A stretch of DNA of 64,000 bases from Chryseobacterium aquifrigidense (GCF_006716485.1 NZ_VFPD01000002.1:362486-426485), one strand, 5' to 3'. Positions 26,729 to 37,500 are shown, counted from the stretch's first letter. Notes: generated by a model not told the origin, from the letters alone. Made by a program: numbers and translations.

Positions 26729-27340
26729 TTAATCAAAATTTAATGCAACAGGAAAAGACATATAAGCTCTTTCTGGTTGCCCGTTTCTTATTGCAGGTTC
26801 CCATTTCTCTTGAGTCAGTAATACAGCAAGTTCAGCCTGTCTGTTGAAATTTTCGTTATCGCCAGAAGTTTTTACTGAAGTGAGGCTCCCGTCCTTTTCT
26901 ACAGTAAAATATACCCTGCACTCAATTCTATTCCTACCCTTAATAGCATCCGAAAAAAAATTGTCAGAAATCTCTTTTTTGAAAAAATCTGATCCTTTGG
27001 GATGTTTGGGACCAGTACTATTTTCAATTTTCTCACTGTCGCCAGATGAAGAACTGGAAGAGGAGTGTGAAAGTCTATAAGTTTCTTTAATTTTTACAAG
27101 TTCTTCCAGATATTCATTATTTCTTAGAAATTTAATAGCATTTATCTCTTTGTCCTTTATCGAAGTAATTTTATTAACACGTTTTCTTGAGAGAGCTTTA
27201 GAAAGGGCATCTGTATAACTATTTTCTATATTCTGAATCTGGATATCGTATTTTGCCTTAATAATTCTCAGACCTTCTGTCTGCTGCGAGAAATAAAAAT
27301 TAAGTACAAAAAATAGAAACAGGCTGAAATGCTTTTTCAT
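26729..27340 (-). CDS. Secreted TonB C-terminal-domain protein
   Basis: 203 aa with a signal peptide (MKKHFSLFLFFVLNFYFSQQ), a charged helical region, and a Ser-rich low-complexity linker (SHSSSSSSSGDSEK). The C-terminal domain has the TonB-C pattern: FTVEKDGSLTSVKTSG, then NRQAELAVLLTQEKWEPA and NGQPERAYMSFPVALNF. It lacks an N-terminal membrane anchor, unlike true TonB, so it may be a soluble periplasmic relative. Its ATG overlaps the stop of the upstream paralogue by one base. Confidence 0.8.
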   Translation of the reverse strand: MKKHFSLFLFFVLNFYFSQQTEGLRIIKAKYDIQIQNIENSYTDALSKALSRKRVNKITSIKDKEINAIKFLRNNEYLEELVKIKETYRLSHSSSSSSSGDSEKIENSTGPKHPKGSDFFKKEISDNFFSDAIKGRNRIECRVYFTVEKDGSLTSVKTSGDNENFNRQAELAVLLTQEKWEPAIRNGQPERAYMSFPVALNFD

Positions 27341-27957
27341 TATTCGGTTATGGTTAAAGTTAAAGGAAGTTTAAAACGATAAATCGTAGGATCACCTTTC
27401 AGCATTGCCGGAGAAAATTTTTCAGCCAGAGAATATAATGCTATTTCTGCCTGCCTGTTGAAGGTGAAATTATTTCCTTGTGCATGAACATTACTGACAG
27501 TTCCATCTTTTTCCACAATAAAGGCAACATCGGTTTTTATCATTTTTTCTTCAGAATATACTCCTTCAACATACAGCAGATTGGCTACTTCCTGTCTCAA
27601 AGAATTAACTCCACCGGGATAATCTGCAATTTTTTCAGCATCCGAAAATTTTTCAGATGAGGTCAATCTGGGACTTTTGATGGCCTGTAAATCTTCAAGG
27701 TTCCTTACTTTTAATAAAGCTCCAATCAGAGCATTATTTTCAATGCTGTCCATTTTCTTCATAAAAAAAAGAAAATCTCCTTTTATAGCAGCTTTTTTTA
27801 CTGTGTTGGATTCTGCATCGAATTTCTTTTTGAACTCTTTATTCAGCATATTTCTGTGCTGGTTATAGTAGCTCTTTACAAGTCTGAACTCTTCTTTCTG
27901 CTGGGCAAGAAAAAAGGAAGAGATAAAGCAACTGATGCCGATGAATAAAGTTTTCAA
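27340..27957 (-). CDS. Secreted TonB C-terminal-domain protein, paralogue
   Basis: 205 aa, beginning with a TTG codon (MKTLFIGISCFISSFFLAQQ); no in-frame ATG precedes it and the signal peptide requires it. The layout matches the downstream neighbour: helical region, then YPGGVNSLRQEVAN (the FPGGxxxLxxFxxxN motif of Bacteroidota TonB-C proteins), FIVEKDGTVSNVHAQG, NRQAEIALYSLAEKFSPA and PLTLTI. Tandem duplicates in one operon with a TAATG junction. Confidence 0.8.
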   Translation of the reverse strand: MKTLFIGISCFISSFFLAQQKEEFRLVKSYYNQHRNMLNKEFKKKFDAESNTVKKAAIKGDFLFFMKKMDSIENNALIGALLKVRNLEDLQAIKSPRLTSSEKFSDAEKIADYPGGVNSLRQEVANLLYVEGVYSEEKMIKTDVAFIVEKDGTVSNVHAQGNNFTFNRQAEIALYSLAEKFSPAMLKGDPTIYRFKLPLTLTITE

Positions 27958-28010
27958 TAAGGGTATATTTATGTAAATATAACAAAAAATATGAAATACT
28001 TTCTTTATAA

Positions 28011-28931
28011 TCAGCTTTCAAGATAACGGTTCAAAGATTCCTGCAAATGATTGCGAATGTCATCAACTAAACCTTTCGGTTCCAGAACGGTGACCTCTTT
28101 TCCGTAAGAAAGAATCTCCTGCATAAAATCATAAGTAGGGTGGAGGAAGAACTCAAAATAGATCTCTTCCGGCGTTTCTTTGGTTTCTTTCTGGGATTGA
28201 TGAAGAGGAAAACTTCTGATATATTCTCCCTGATGGCGGCTGCATTTCAGAACAATATTCTGTGGATTCTGTTCTGTCAGGTTCATCACCCCGAATGCAT
28301 TTTTGAAATGCTCTCTGAAGTTGTATTTGTACTTTTCCCGAAACTGATTTTTGGCTACATCCAGATAGTTGATCCTGTCCAGCCCAAATGATTTTAACAC
28401 TTTATCCTTTGTATCAATGGCAATAAGATACCATCGGTCTTTAGATTCTTTTAAAGCCAAAGGGTGAACTTTCCTAGAGGTCATCAGTTTGTTTTTGTAA
28501 TTGTAGTGTTCAAAACTTACAACTCTTTTATTTCTGATCGCGAAGAACAGGTCATAAAAATGTTCTACACCGGTAGGTTTTCTGCTTTCAAAAAAGATAA
28601 AATCTGAAAAATCAGGGTGAAGATTCAGGGCATTGCTTACCTGGAAGGACTCAAGAAGTTTTTGATTGTATTCATCCACTTCCATAATGGGACGGCTTTC
28701 AATATAATATCGGTTGTCACCCTTTTTTTTGTTGTGGATAGAAAGGTTAAAAAGATCGGAAATCTCCCGGATATCCCTTTGCAGAGTACGGATAGAGTAG
28801 CTCTTGATTCCTGCATCCTGGAATTCAAAAGAGTTTAAAAGATAGTCCTCCAGCTGTGAATAGGTAGCCGGAGAACTTTCTAATCTTTTAATTATTAAGG
28901 CATATCTTGTCAGATAAAAATCTTTCTTCAT
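28011..28931 (-). CDS. WYL-domain transcriptional regulator
   Basis: 306 aa from the ATG at 28931 (MKKDFYLTRYALI); an upstream TTG frame extension is not needed. The N-terminal winged-helix DNA-binding domain (SYSIRTLQRDIREISDLF, about residues 45-62) is followed by the WYL domain with HPLALKESKDRWYLIAID, and a C-terminal WCX-type extension. WYL regulators bind nucleic-acid ligands and control DNA-damage or phage-defence genes in several bacteria. Its own promoter (28986-29026) carries the dyad found at five other promoters in the block, so it is the prime candidate for the shared regulator. Confidence 0.9.
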   Translation of the reverse strand: MKKDFYLTRYALIIKRLESSPATYSQLEDYLLNSFEFQDAGIKSYSIRTLQRDIREISDLFNLSIHNKKKGDNRYYIESRPIMEVDEYNQKLLESFQVSNALNLHPDFSDFIFFESRKPTGVEHFYDLFFAIRNKRVVSFEHYNYKNKLMTSRKVHPLALKESKDRWYLIAIDTKDKVLKSFGLDRINYLDVAKNQFREKYKYNFREHFKNAFGVMNLTEQNPQNIVLKCSRHQGEYIRSFPLHQSQKETKETPEEIYFEFFLHPTYDFMQEILSYGKEVTVLEPKGLVDDIRNHLQESLNRYLES

Positions 28932-28985
28932 TTCTCTATTTTTAGGGTGCAGCAACGCTGCGTTTCATGGTAAAGTTTTATAAGA

Positions 28986-29026
28986 CAAATATATGCGGTT
29001 AATGCGACAAAACGTGTCGTGTTTTA
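28986..29026 (-). promoter_or_regulatory. WYL-type promoter 1 (autoregulatory): dyad + -7 box
   Basis: Plus-strand view: CAAATATA (minus strand TATATTTG) at 28986-28993, 11 bp, then CGACA-AAACG-TGTCG at 29005-29019 and TGTTTTA. This is a perfect 5-bp inverted repeat and drives the WYL gene. Confidence 0.75.
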
Positions 29027-29055
29027 ATTTTTGTAGAAACTTTATGAAGAATTAT

Positions 29056-31404
29056 TTATAATCTGCTGTTATAAAAATCAACAGCAAATTTACCCATAGA
29101 GTAGAATGTATTGACGTAGGTTTCTATGCTTCTTGTAATGACATTACTGTTAAAAGATGTTGGGTCTGTTGGATTGTAGAAATCATTCTGATCAGTTTCC
29201 ATTGTCATTGCTACTATCTGCTGATTCCCCATCCAGGCCTGAGACATCGGAGAGCTGCCATCAATATCTGAAAAAACAAGCAAATCTTTATCGGCTAAAT
29301 AACTATATCGTTTCCTCATTTCAGCATCTAATCTGTCGCATAATGAATAGATGGCATTCTGAACAGTATTAAATGATGAGGCAAACCAGGCAGCCCGATA
29401 ATCAATATTTACTCCTGACCCAAAATTGTGACAGTCGATAAATAATACGGTGTCTGTTTTGATAGCATTAAAAGTATCCCTCACCAGTTGTGATTCTCTT
29501 TCGCTGAAGGGAGAAGTGCCTTTATATGATTGAGAGCCAGGGCCGCCGTCTGCATATTCTGCCCAACGATAATCAAAGTTTCTGTTAATATCCACGCCGT
29601 TATGATTCCATCTTACCGATTCTGTTCCACCCACATTTCCAACATTCAATGCATATGGATTAACTAATGGAATCAATGTCCAATCATAATTCGTACGTAA
29701 GACGTCTATCATCTCATCTTTATTGGGATTTTCAAGCAAGAGTTTAAAAAATAAGTAGGTAGTGTAAACACTCAACTTTTCACCCCCATGGGTACCTCCG
29801 CTTACAACTATACGAGGCTTTCTGCGTCTTTGTGTTGGTGGTGTTTTTCTGTTAAATGAGATATCAATTCGTAAAATATCATAAGGTGTTGACCCTTCTG
29901 TTTGCCCTATAATTGTTTTTGTGACATTTTTTGAGAAAGGTGTTATTACACGATCATACATTGAATAAAGGACATCTGATGTAAGGGTCAAAGGATTGAA
30001 AGCAGGATAAACCGGAGCACTCCAATACTTAATTCCAAAGTTATCGACTACAAATTTATTCATTTGCCGGGTATCCTTTTGAGATACAGGAACTCCGTTT
30101 ACAGAATAATTTTTCAGGCCGGTGACGTAAAAACTAGTGAAAGCACCGCTATATCGGTAAGTAAACAAAACCAAATGACTGAGTAACGGAGCCGATGTTT
30201 GATTTTGAATAATGATTGTATTGTTTGTTTTATTATACAGTACCACGCCAGCTGTTATTGAGGAAGGCATATCTATACCCACGGTTGAAGTGGGCAGACT
30301 GATTCTTCCTACAAGTGTGTTGCCTGTATCAATGATTGCTCCCCCGGAAATTATGATCTTACGATTGGTTAAATCAAAATTGATGTCAGTGTCATTCGTA
30401 TTTAGGATGGCAACCTGTTCATTTATTGTATAAATCGTAGATGGAAGAGGTTTGCTTTTTTTACTTTCATTTAATAACTGATCATACTTACTAACACTGA
30501 TATTCTTCAAAATATAGGTGAAATCGAGACGATCTTGCTCGGTAACGATGTCTGTTGGACTATTCTTTTCAAAAACGAGTCTCACCTGATTAGAGGTCGC
30601 ATTATCTACTGAAAAGTCATTGGTTGTAACATTCTGGTTGGCGAATATTCCATCCTTATAAAAAATAACACGGGAAATTTTATATCCTGATTTCTGATTA
30701 ATTAAATATTTGCCAGAAACTACAGGAATTAAAGCTGTTCTTATCCCTGTATCAGAGGTAGAATTAAAACCATTATTTACGGCTATTCTGCCGATTTCTG
30801 TAGGAATATTTTCTCCTAAATTAATTTCTAAATCATTGTATTCTGATATGACTTTTATAGATGCTTTTGCATTTTCTACAATATCATTAAATGTGAGTGA
30901 TTTAGATGAGTAGCAATTAATCTTAATTGCATTTAATTCTGACTGAGTAACTGCTTGCGTTTTGTCAATATGATGCACGGAAACTTTCCATTTCTTTGCG
31001 GTTGCAGGAATGGTTGGAGTAAATGTTTTTGCGTTTATATCCTGTTTTGAAATAAAAACATTTGCATCGGTATAGTAGAAAATAGTTTGCAATAACATAT
31101 CACCCATAAGTTCGATATGATTCGCATAGATGGTATCTAAAAAAGCATCTGTTCTACCTCTTATAGTTGAACCCGTGGGAAACCCAACAGATCCGGAAAT
31201 TGCCAGGGCTCCAACTTCCAAGGCTGGATTCATATAATCATTGAAACTACTGGTTTGCTGAATAATTTGCTCGTTATTCTGAATTTGGTTTAAGGGAATC
31301 AGTTCATTTTTGTGCCAGTAGGAATCCAGCCAGGACCAGAAATGCTCTTGCGTGGGTTGGTCTCCATTTTCGAAGTATAGTTTTAAGTCTTCTTTTGTTT
31401 TCAT
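29056..31404 (-). CDS. Adaptor-domain protein with C-terminal M14 carboxypeptidase-like domain
   Basis: 782 aa, no signal peptide. Residues 1-35 are the shared adaptor (MKTKEDLKLYFENGD...W.DSYWHK). A long beta-rich middle (about 60-460) resembles phage fibre or spike modules. From about residue 525 lies an M14 zinc-peptidase-like domain: the H-x-x-E pair in GGTHGGEKL, the NGVDINRNFDYRW substrate-binding Arg segment, the third zinc ligand in FIDCHNFGS, and the candidate catalytic Glu in MTMETDQ. Probably a fibre or tip protein that processes peptides or peptidoglycan. Driven by promoter 2. Confidence 0.8.
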   Translation of the reverse strand: MKTKEDLKLYFENGDQPTQEHFWSWLDSYWHKNELIPLNQIQNNEQIIQQTSSFNDYMNPALEVGALAISGSVGFPTGSTIRGRTDAFLDTIYANHIELMGDMLLQTIFYYTDANVFISKQDINAKTFTPTIPATAKKWKVSVHHIDKTQAVTQSELNAIKINCYSSKSLTFNDIVENAKASIKVISEYNDLEINLGENIPTEIGRIAVNNGFNSTSDTGIRTALIPVVSGKYLINQKSGYKISRVIFYKDGIFANQNVTTNDFSVDNATSNQVRLVFEKNSPTDIVTEQDRLDFTYILKNISVSKYDQLLNESKKSKPLPSTIYTINEQVAILNTNDTDINFDLTNRKIIISGGAIIDTGNTLVGRISLPTSTVGIDMPSSITAGVVLYNKTNNTIIIQNQTSAPLLSHLVLFTYRYSGAFTSFYVTGLKNYSVNGVPVSQKDTRQMNKFVVDNFGIKYWSAPVYPAFNPLTLTSDVLYSMYDRVITPFSKNVTKTIIGQTEGSTPYDILRIDISFNRKTPPTQRRRKPRIVVSGGTHGGEKLSVYTTYLFFKLLLENPNKDEMIDVLRTNYDWTLIPLVNPYALNVGNVGGTESVRWNHNGVDINRNFDYRWAEYADGGPGSQSYKGTSPFSERESQLVRDTFNAIKTDTVLFIDCHNFGSGVNIDYRAAWFASSFNTVQNAIYSLCDRLDAEMRKRYSYLADKDLLVFSDIDGSSPMSQAWMGNQQIVAMTMETDQNDFYNPTDPTSFNSNVITRSIETYVNTFYSMGKFAVDFYNSRL

Positions 31405-31491
31405 AATAAAGTGGTGATTTTTGTATTAAATAGGTTAATATCAGATAGTTCAGTTTTTAAAGCTGACTATATTTCAAGCTTTAGATTCTCA

Positions 31492-31538
31492 GACATAGTT
31501 GTGGCTGTTCAGCATGTTGTGAATGCTGAATTCAAAGG
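31492..31538 (-). repeat. Conserved 47-nt leader, copy A
   Basis: One of three related 47-nt blocks in 5' leaders of this block (others at 42148-42194 and 42496-42542). Core on the plus strand: GGCTGTTCAGCAT and GAATTCAAAGG. It lies 46 bp from the -7 box and 87 bp from the M14-type gene start. Confidence 0.65.
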
Positions 31539-31767
31539 TTATTCAAAAATTTATGATTGTTTTTTTGTGTCTTGACTTATGCTTCAAAAGTAGGCTGGGA
31601 AAACGACAAAACTTGACGTGTTTTATTTTTTATCCTGCTATTGTTAGCATGAGATAAAAACGATTATATATTAACTCGCTTTCTTTTATTTTCAACACTT
31701 TCATGCATTTAATTGGCTCCCATTTTTTGCATGTGATGAAGATAGCAAGAATGTGACAGTTTTAAAA
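31539..31767. other. Intergenic region between terminator and leader
   Basis: Together with its neighbours this is part of a 488-base gap between the 31404 and 31893 genes. It contains promoter 2 at 31585-31625 and A+T-rich sequence to the terminator at 31768-31798. No gene or further repeat was seen. Confidence 0.5.
31585..31625 (-). promoter_or_regulatory. WYL-type promoter 2 (M14-like gene): dyad + -7 box
   Basis: CAAAAGTA (minus TACTTTTG) at 31585-31592, 11 bp, then CGACA-AAACT-TGACG at 31604-31618 and TGTTTTA. Same geometry as promoter 1. Confidence 0.75.
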
Positions 31768-31798
31768 ATATAAGCCACAGCATTGCTGTGGCTTATAT
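31768..31798 (-). terminator. Terminator of the metzincin/partner genes
   Basis: Perfect 15-bp stem (core AAGCCACAGCA / TGCTGTGGCTT) around one T. On the minus strand it is followed by TTTTT. Confidence 0.85.
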
Positions 31799-31892
31799 AT
31801 TAAAGTATTCTACTTTTTGTATAGTTTCTAAATGTAACATCTATACATTATTTCTGCAAAATTTTTTTAAGTATTACTATAAGAAATCAGTT

Positions 31893-32651
31893 TTAAATTT
31901 TTTTGAAATCCTGTTCCTGAAATTCCTTATCATTAATACTATTGTAATTAATATTATAGCGTTTTAAATAATCAATTGCATCTTCCTTATTCCCTTTTAT
32001 AATGGTTTTTCTCATTAAAAGATTCATTTGCCTATCAACTTTCTCATAAATAGTAATTTCAAACTTATTTTTAGCGCTGTTAGATGTTAGTGATAAAGTA
32101 TTGTAATACAATATGTTGATTATTTTGAAATCTTTGTTAATATCAATATATTCATTAGATATCACATGGGTTTTGCATAGGAAACTTTTTGAAATCCATG
32201 TTTTTGTGTTATCATTATCACAACTACTACTTAGCATAAAAGAGTTTAAATATGTATTAATATACTTAACTCCTGAATTATCTTTTTGTGATTGTATAAA
32301 TAACTTATTTGTATCAATTTCTAAAAAATTCAAACAGTTTTCCTTGCTGTTCTCATATTGATCAAATTTGAATTTTATATTATATTGATTGGGAAAATCT
32401 TCAATTTTTATTGTGTAGTTTTTATTTTTACTTTCTTTATGCTGAGTTGCAAACTTTAAAGGCAGAATATCAGACTGAATATATTCTTTGGAATTACTAT
32501 TATAATTGGTTACAGCTTCTTGGAAAGCCTCATATAGAGAACCTTGAAAAACATAATTTACCTGTTTTTTAAAATCATATTGTAAAGCGTCTTGAGCTGA
32601 AAATTGTAATGGAATAAATATAAAAAATATAAATTTAAATAGAGTTTTCAT
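31893..32651 (-). CDS. Secreted protein coupled to the metzincin, possible immunity partner
   Basis: 252 aa with a signal peptide (MKTLFKFIFFIFIPLQFSAQ). The mature part is rich in Asn, Lys, Ile and Tyr; no family recognised. Its ATG overlaps the stop of the metzincin gene (ATGA), and a strong terminator follows. Coupling of a periplasmic protein to a cytoplasmic-start protease fits an immunity or chaperone role, by analogy only. Confidence 0.75.
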   Translation of the reverse strand: MKTLFKFIFFIFIPLQFSAQDALQYDFKKQVNYVFQGSLYEAFQEAVTNYNSNSKEYIQSDILPLKFATQHKESKNKNYTIKIEDFPNQYNIKFKFDQYENSKENCLNFLEIDTNKLFIQSQKDNSGVKYINTYLNSFMLSSSCDNDNTKTWISKSFLCKTHVISNEYIDINKDFKIINILYYNTLSLTSNSAKNKFEITIYEKVDRQMNLLMRKTIIKGNKEDAIDYLKRYNINYNSINDKEFQEQDFKKI

Positions 32652-34525
32652 AATTTATTTAAAGTTTTGGTAATTTCATTAGCAAAAATAGTCAAAATTT
32701 TATCACTAGAATTTTTAATTTCTGAATAATCTCCATTATATTTTTTTTCCATTGCTCTCATAAGAAAATCCATTAAATTTCTGCTATAATCCCATATATA
32801 ACCTGTTTCTTTTGTAAAATCGATGAGGCCGGATTGGTTTCTGTCAGTATGTTGCTCAAAGTTAAGTTCTGCAACTGTATTCACATGTGAAGAAACACTC
32901 TCTCTTATTTTATCCCATTGGTATTTAATAAAAGACCTTCTATCAGAATCACCATTCTTAGGGTAATCCATAATATTTTCAAGGGTTTTTTGCTGAGGGA
33001 GTTTCAGATCGCCTATTTGTGGACTGCTTCCTGGAATATCAAAAGTATGCCTTACACCGAAGCAGTGTGCAATTTCATGAGCTAAAGTCATTGTTTTTCC
33101 AATAGCATTACTTGGAATAATGATTTCTTTTGCATCGAGAAAAGCCATTGCTTCGTCACGGGAAGTAGTTGAAGTAGTTGCTGTTGAAGTTGTAGTTACC
33201 TTCGTTTCGATATTATGGCATATAAATGCAAAAAGATAATTTATTTTAAATTCATAATGTAAATAACCATATAATCGATCTTTAATAAAATCATATCTTT
33301 TCATAACACTACCTCCTGAATTGAAAGGCTTTGTAATATCCAGGTCATCTAATGTTCCCTTTAGTGAGGAGGATGGGTCAATTAGCTTTCTTGTAGCAGT
33401 TCCGTCATTTACATCGAGATTTTTTAATTCTGTTTCAGTATTTATTATAATTTCATTAATTATTTCTTCATAGAATCTGGACGTTATTATTCTTAAAGCT
33501 TTATTTAAATCATTGAGTTCATATGGCTTTCCAGCTCCCTTATTTGTCAAGATATTGGAAATTGGCTGCCCGTCATATTTTCCATCTACAAGTTCTTGAT
33601 CATTAGCTTTAATAAACATTGTTTTATTTGCTCCTCCGGAAATTAATTCTACAGACGATTGATTTAAAGCTTTCATATTTAAATCATTTATCATTGTTAT
33701 ACCATTGAAGGGAGCAGTTGGAGTAGTAGTATTATAAAAAACATCAATAAAGAAGGATTTTGCTTTTAATAATTGATTAGGTAATAGATTTATTTTGCCT
33801 ATTTCCAATTCTTTCCCTGTGCCATCATTGATAAAAGCTGTTACTGTTGTTTTGTCAGCAATAAATTCGCTAGCCTTAGTTTTGATAATAAAATCTAAAA
33901 CATCCTCATTATTATTAAATGTAAGAGTGGGGGTAAAAGTTTCAATACCTTTATTATTAGATAATTTGAATGAAACAATAGCTCCTAATTTTGAAGCATT
34001 ATCTGTGTCGAAAAATTTGGCAGACAATACGACTTGTTGACCTGGCTTAATAAGTACATTAGGAATATAATAACTGATATCTGTCATTTTTTTGTTCCTT
34101 TTTGATAATGTGTATGTCTCATCAATAAAGTAAGATACTGGCGGAGCTTTTGGGTCTTTTAATTCATATGTTAGATTAGGATCTTTTTCATAAAAAGACT
34201 CAAGTTTTCCTACAATTTTTTCTCTTGATTTGTCGTCAACTGTTTTTCCGCCAACAACCTTTTTTTCATAATACCCATTTTTGTAGACATCAGTATTATT
34301 ACCATATAGATGCTGGCAAAACATATCAAAACCAAATGATTGATTATATTTCATATCGTTGTTTTTACCAGACGAATCTTTAGGAAGGCCCTTCGCCTGA
34401 TCTGAAGATCTAAAAAACATTAATAATTTGGGAGATGTGGCACTAAATTTCCTATGATTAGCCTTATAAACATCCACATCAGCCACTCCAATCTTCGCAA
34501 GGTTTCTAATATCTATATTTTTCAT
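32648..34525 (-). CDS. Metzincin-type zinc metalloprotease, candidate effector
   Basis: 625 aa, no signal peptide. The zinc site is HEIAHCFGVRH (HExxHxxGxxH, about residue 489), with a Met-turn in NIMDY about 45 residues later, so it belongs to the metzincin clan. The N-terminal 300 residues include YYIPNVLIKPGQQVVLSAKFF and a beta-sandwich-like part; no family recognised. Lack of an export signal suggests delivery by a specialised machine or release by lysis. It follows the terminator of the 1274-aa gene and lacks its own dyad promoter, so its expression is unclear. Confidence 0.8.
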   Translation of the reverse strand: MKNIDIRNLAKIGVADVDVYKANHRKFSATSPKLLMFFRSSDQAKGLPKDSSGKNNDMKYNQSFGFDMFCQHLYGNNTDVYKNGYYEKKVVGGKTVDDKSREKIVGKLESFYEKDPNLTYELKDPKAPPVSYFIDETYTLSKRNKKMTDISYYIPNVLIKPGQQVVLSAKFFDTDNASKLGAIVSFKLSNNKGIETFTPTLTFNNNEDVLDFIIKTKASEFIADKTTVTAFINDGTGKELEIGKINLLPNQLLKAKSFFIDVFYNTTTPTAPFNGITMINDLNMKALNQSSVELISGGANKTMFIKANDQELVDGKYDGQPISNILTNKGAGKPYELNDLNKALRIITSRFYEEIINEIIINTETELKNLDVNDGTATRKLIDPSSSLKGTLDDLDITKPFNSGGSVMKRYDFIKDRLYGYLHYEFKINYLFAFICHNIETKVTTTSTATTSTTSRDEAMAFLDAKEIIIPSNAIGKTMTLAHEIAHCFGVRHTFDIPGSSPQIGDLKLPQQKTLENIMDYPKNGDSDRRSFIKYQWDKIRESVSSHVNTVAELNFEQHTDRNQSGLIDFTKETGYIWDYSRNLMDFLMRAMEKKYNGDYSEIKNSSDKILTIFANEITKTLNKL

Positions 34526-34563
34526 TTCTTAAGTTTTTTGAAATTAAAAATTGTAAAAAAATA

Positions 34564-34583
34564 GCGGTGATATTTCACACCGC
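34564..34583 (-). terminator. Terminator after the 1274-aa gene
   Basis: GCGGTG / CACCGC stem with an 8-nt loop. On the minus strand it is followed by TATTTTTTT. It separates the LRR/fibre/1274-aa operon from the metzincin gene. Confidence 0.8.
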
Positions 34584-34596
34584 CATTAAGGTAATT

Positions 34597-37500
34597 CTAT
34601 CCGACAATTGTTGTAGGCAATGTAGTAGCTCCGTCACTATGTGACAATTGGGCATCTTCATCCAATCTGAAACTTGTTTCAAACTCCAGTTCTGAAGGGT
34701 TTTCACAATTCTCAGGTGCATTTTCCGGGAAAATCGGTAATGGCTGATTTACCGGAAGTCCTGTAGATTTATCCTGAAGGATCGTTAAGGTAGTAGGGAT
34801 TCTGGTGATCCAATATTTACCTTGAGGTTCTCCGGTAGGCTGTCTCATTTCGTCCACAATACTCATATACATTGGGTCTCCGATTACCGGAACAGAACCA
34901 CCATTCCAGATTATTCCTGTTTCAAGGAAGAACTGAACGGCTGCTTCGAAACCTGGTTTTACGGTAACAATAATTCTTGCCATACCTGCCTGTAAGAAGC
35001 TTCTGAACAATGGATCCATACTTTCGCTGATGTAGAATTCCTGCCAGCTCTTACGGTTAGCCCAATAGTATGGGTAGAAGGTGTAATCCATGATTTCCCA
35101 TTCAAATGCCTGTTCCATAAACTTGGCAAGAGCGGTATATCTGTCCAGATTTTCATTCAGGTACACCTGGAAATTATCCATGGTTGTTTTCTCATCAGCG
35201 CCATTGGTTGTTTCCTGTCCTAATGTATAAAGGTAATCCTGTAATAGATAAGCAATACAGTTGTGCTTTAAGACATCATGTTCCATATAACGATAGAAAG
35301 TATCCTGTCTTTCTTTAAGCTGAGCCTCTTTTTCTTTCTGTTCAGCATCCAATCTTGCCTGATCTTCCTGGAATTTGGCATAAGCAGCTTCATAGGCTTT
35401 AATAATATCGTTAAAACTGTCTGTTTTCCACTTATTGATAAATGCATCGCTCAGCTCACAGTTTACCACTACTTTGATGGTATAACTTCTTACGTTGTGT
35501 CCTTTCACCTGGAAAGTTACATTACCAGTGATATTGAAGCCAGATGATCCGTCGTCAAAATTAAGATCTCCACCACGTTCAGAACGGCCAATCATATCTC
35601 CTTTTAAATTTGAGAAGAGGACTTCAGAGTAACGGGATCCTGACCATCCGCCACCTCTGTTTCTTGTTGATCTGCAGGCAAAGCTTGCATTTTTTCCGGC
35701 ATAGTTGTCCGGGATGGTAAACTGTGTATGATCAATTCCAAAATCGTCATTTGTCTGAGGAACGCTGGAAGCTGTATGAATAACCTGTTTGGTTGCTTCC
35801 GGGAATGCTTCTAAAGTTACTCCGTATTCCTGAGCCCAATGCTGGATCTGTACAATCGTTGCAGATTTTGGATCTGCCATTAACCATGGTTCAGGCGCTT
35901 TTCTTGGATCTACAGGTGCTTTAAGTACCTGAGCTTTGGCAACAGTAAGAGCCAGACGGTGTAATCTTGAAGGTTCGGGAACCATAAATTCAAACATCGT
36001 ACGTTTACCATAGTTGTAGATCTGGTTTTTCATTTTCTTGTCGATCCATCTGTAAACTCCGGTAATGTGCTTAGGCTGTGCTGCTTCAGCATTATCAGTA
36101 TTGGTTACTTTTCCTCTGTTGTCATATTCATGAACATTGGTTTCTGTATATTCTTTGATGATTTTCTGAACTCTTTCTTCTGAAATTTTAGTAAGAACTC
36201 TTTCCATTGCTCTTTCCGTGATTTCCTGAGATTTCATCACAGCTTGTCTTGTGCTGTCGTGCTGTGCCGTATTATTGGCATAGTCAGCTCCGATTTCAAA
36301 CTTCATAGCACTGTCATTTCCATAGCTGAATCTTGTGTAGGCAGAAATACTTTGCTGCTTCTCAATTTCTTTAGCAACTTCAGTCTGCATATCTGTTCTG
36401 GAAGTTTTGGAAGTGTCTGACATCTTCTCTGTTTCCTGAGATTTGGAAGTTGTATCTGTAACTTCAGAATATTCTCTGGAAACCGAAGATTTATGTCTCA
36501 ATTCGCTTGCCATAACGTTCTCAATATTGGAAACCTCTCCAGGAACGTAAGCATGAACGCTTTGCACTACTTTCATATAATCTGCTACTCCCAATCTTTT
36601 GATCCCGAAATTTTTACGTTTTTGGACTGTACCCGGTTCAGGTGTCCCTGGGTTTTCAACGGCAGCACGCTTCAAAGTCAACATTCCGGTAAGGTTTAAG
36701 TCTTCTTTCAGATATTGTGTGGCAATCTCTCCATAGGCCTGGCTTCCGTTATCAAAAATGATTTCTATTTTGAAACTAAAGCTGGTTCTGAATCTGTCTA
36801 CCAAAGCTGCAGGTAAAGTAATCTTATTATCTACCACAGGAATATTGCTGTAGTTTTCTTCGAAAGTTCCGGCAGCATCTGTTGTTGCAGTAATCTTGAC
36901 ATTGGCAACGCTCCATGAAACATCTTCAACTTCGAAAGAAAAATTAACAAATCCTCTGCTACCAGATACCCTGTAAGCACTATGCGCATATAAGCTGTAT
37001 GCCATCGGCGTTCTGGCTGTATTTTGAATAAGAGGTACTGAAGCACCACCGATATTGGCATACTGTTGTTCTGGAAGAGGGCTGTTTTGAAGTGCGGTCT
37101 CCATAGAAGAAGAGATATTGTTTCTTACAACAAGTAAAGCATCAGCATAGCTTTCTATCTCATCATCAAGAACAATGGTCTGAGCACCCATTCTCAACGT
37201 GTCATGTGAAAGAATCTGAAGACTGTCTGTATCTTCTGCCACAGAAGTTAAGCTAGCTGTGGATTCACCGAAAAGTTCAACAAATAGGTCGAAAGATTCC
37301 GGAGAAAGCTTTGCCTGCAAATCTTCTAAATTGATTTCATTTTTGTACGTAAATACAAACGGAGTAACTTCATATTCCTTTAAAGTGCTGTAAAGACGTT
37401 CTTTTTCTTCCTCAGACATGTCCGGAGTAATTTTACTGTCTACTTCGGCTAATTTTCTGTCATAGAGTTCTAAACGCTCTTTGTTTTCTTCCATATATCT

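Noticed and set aside
32648..34525. Own dyad promoter for the metzincin gene
   Set aside because: No CGACA-N5-TGTCG dyad was found upstream of 34525; only a terminator and A/T-rich sequence. It may depend on read-through.
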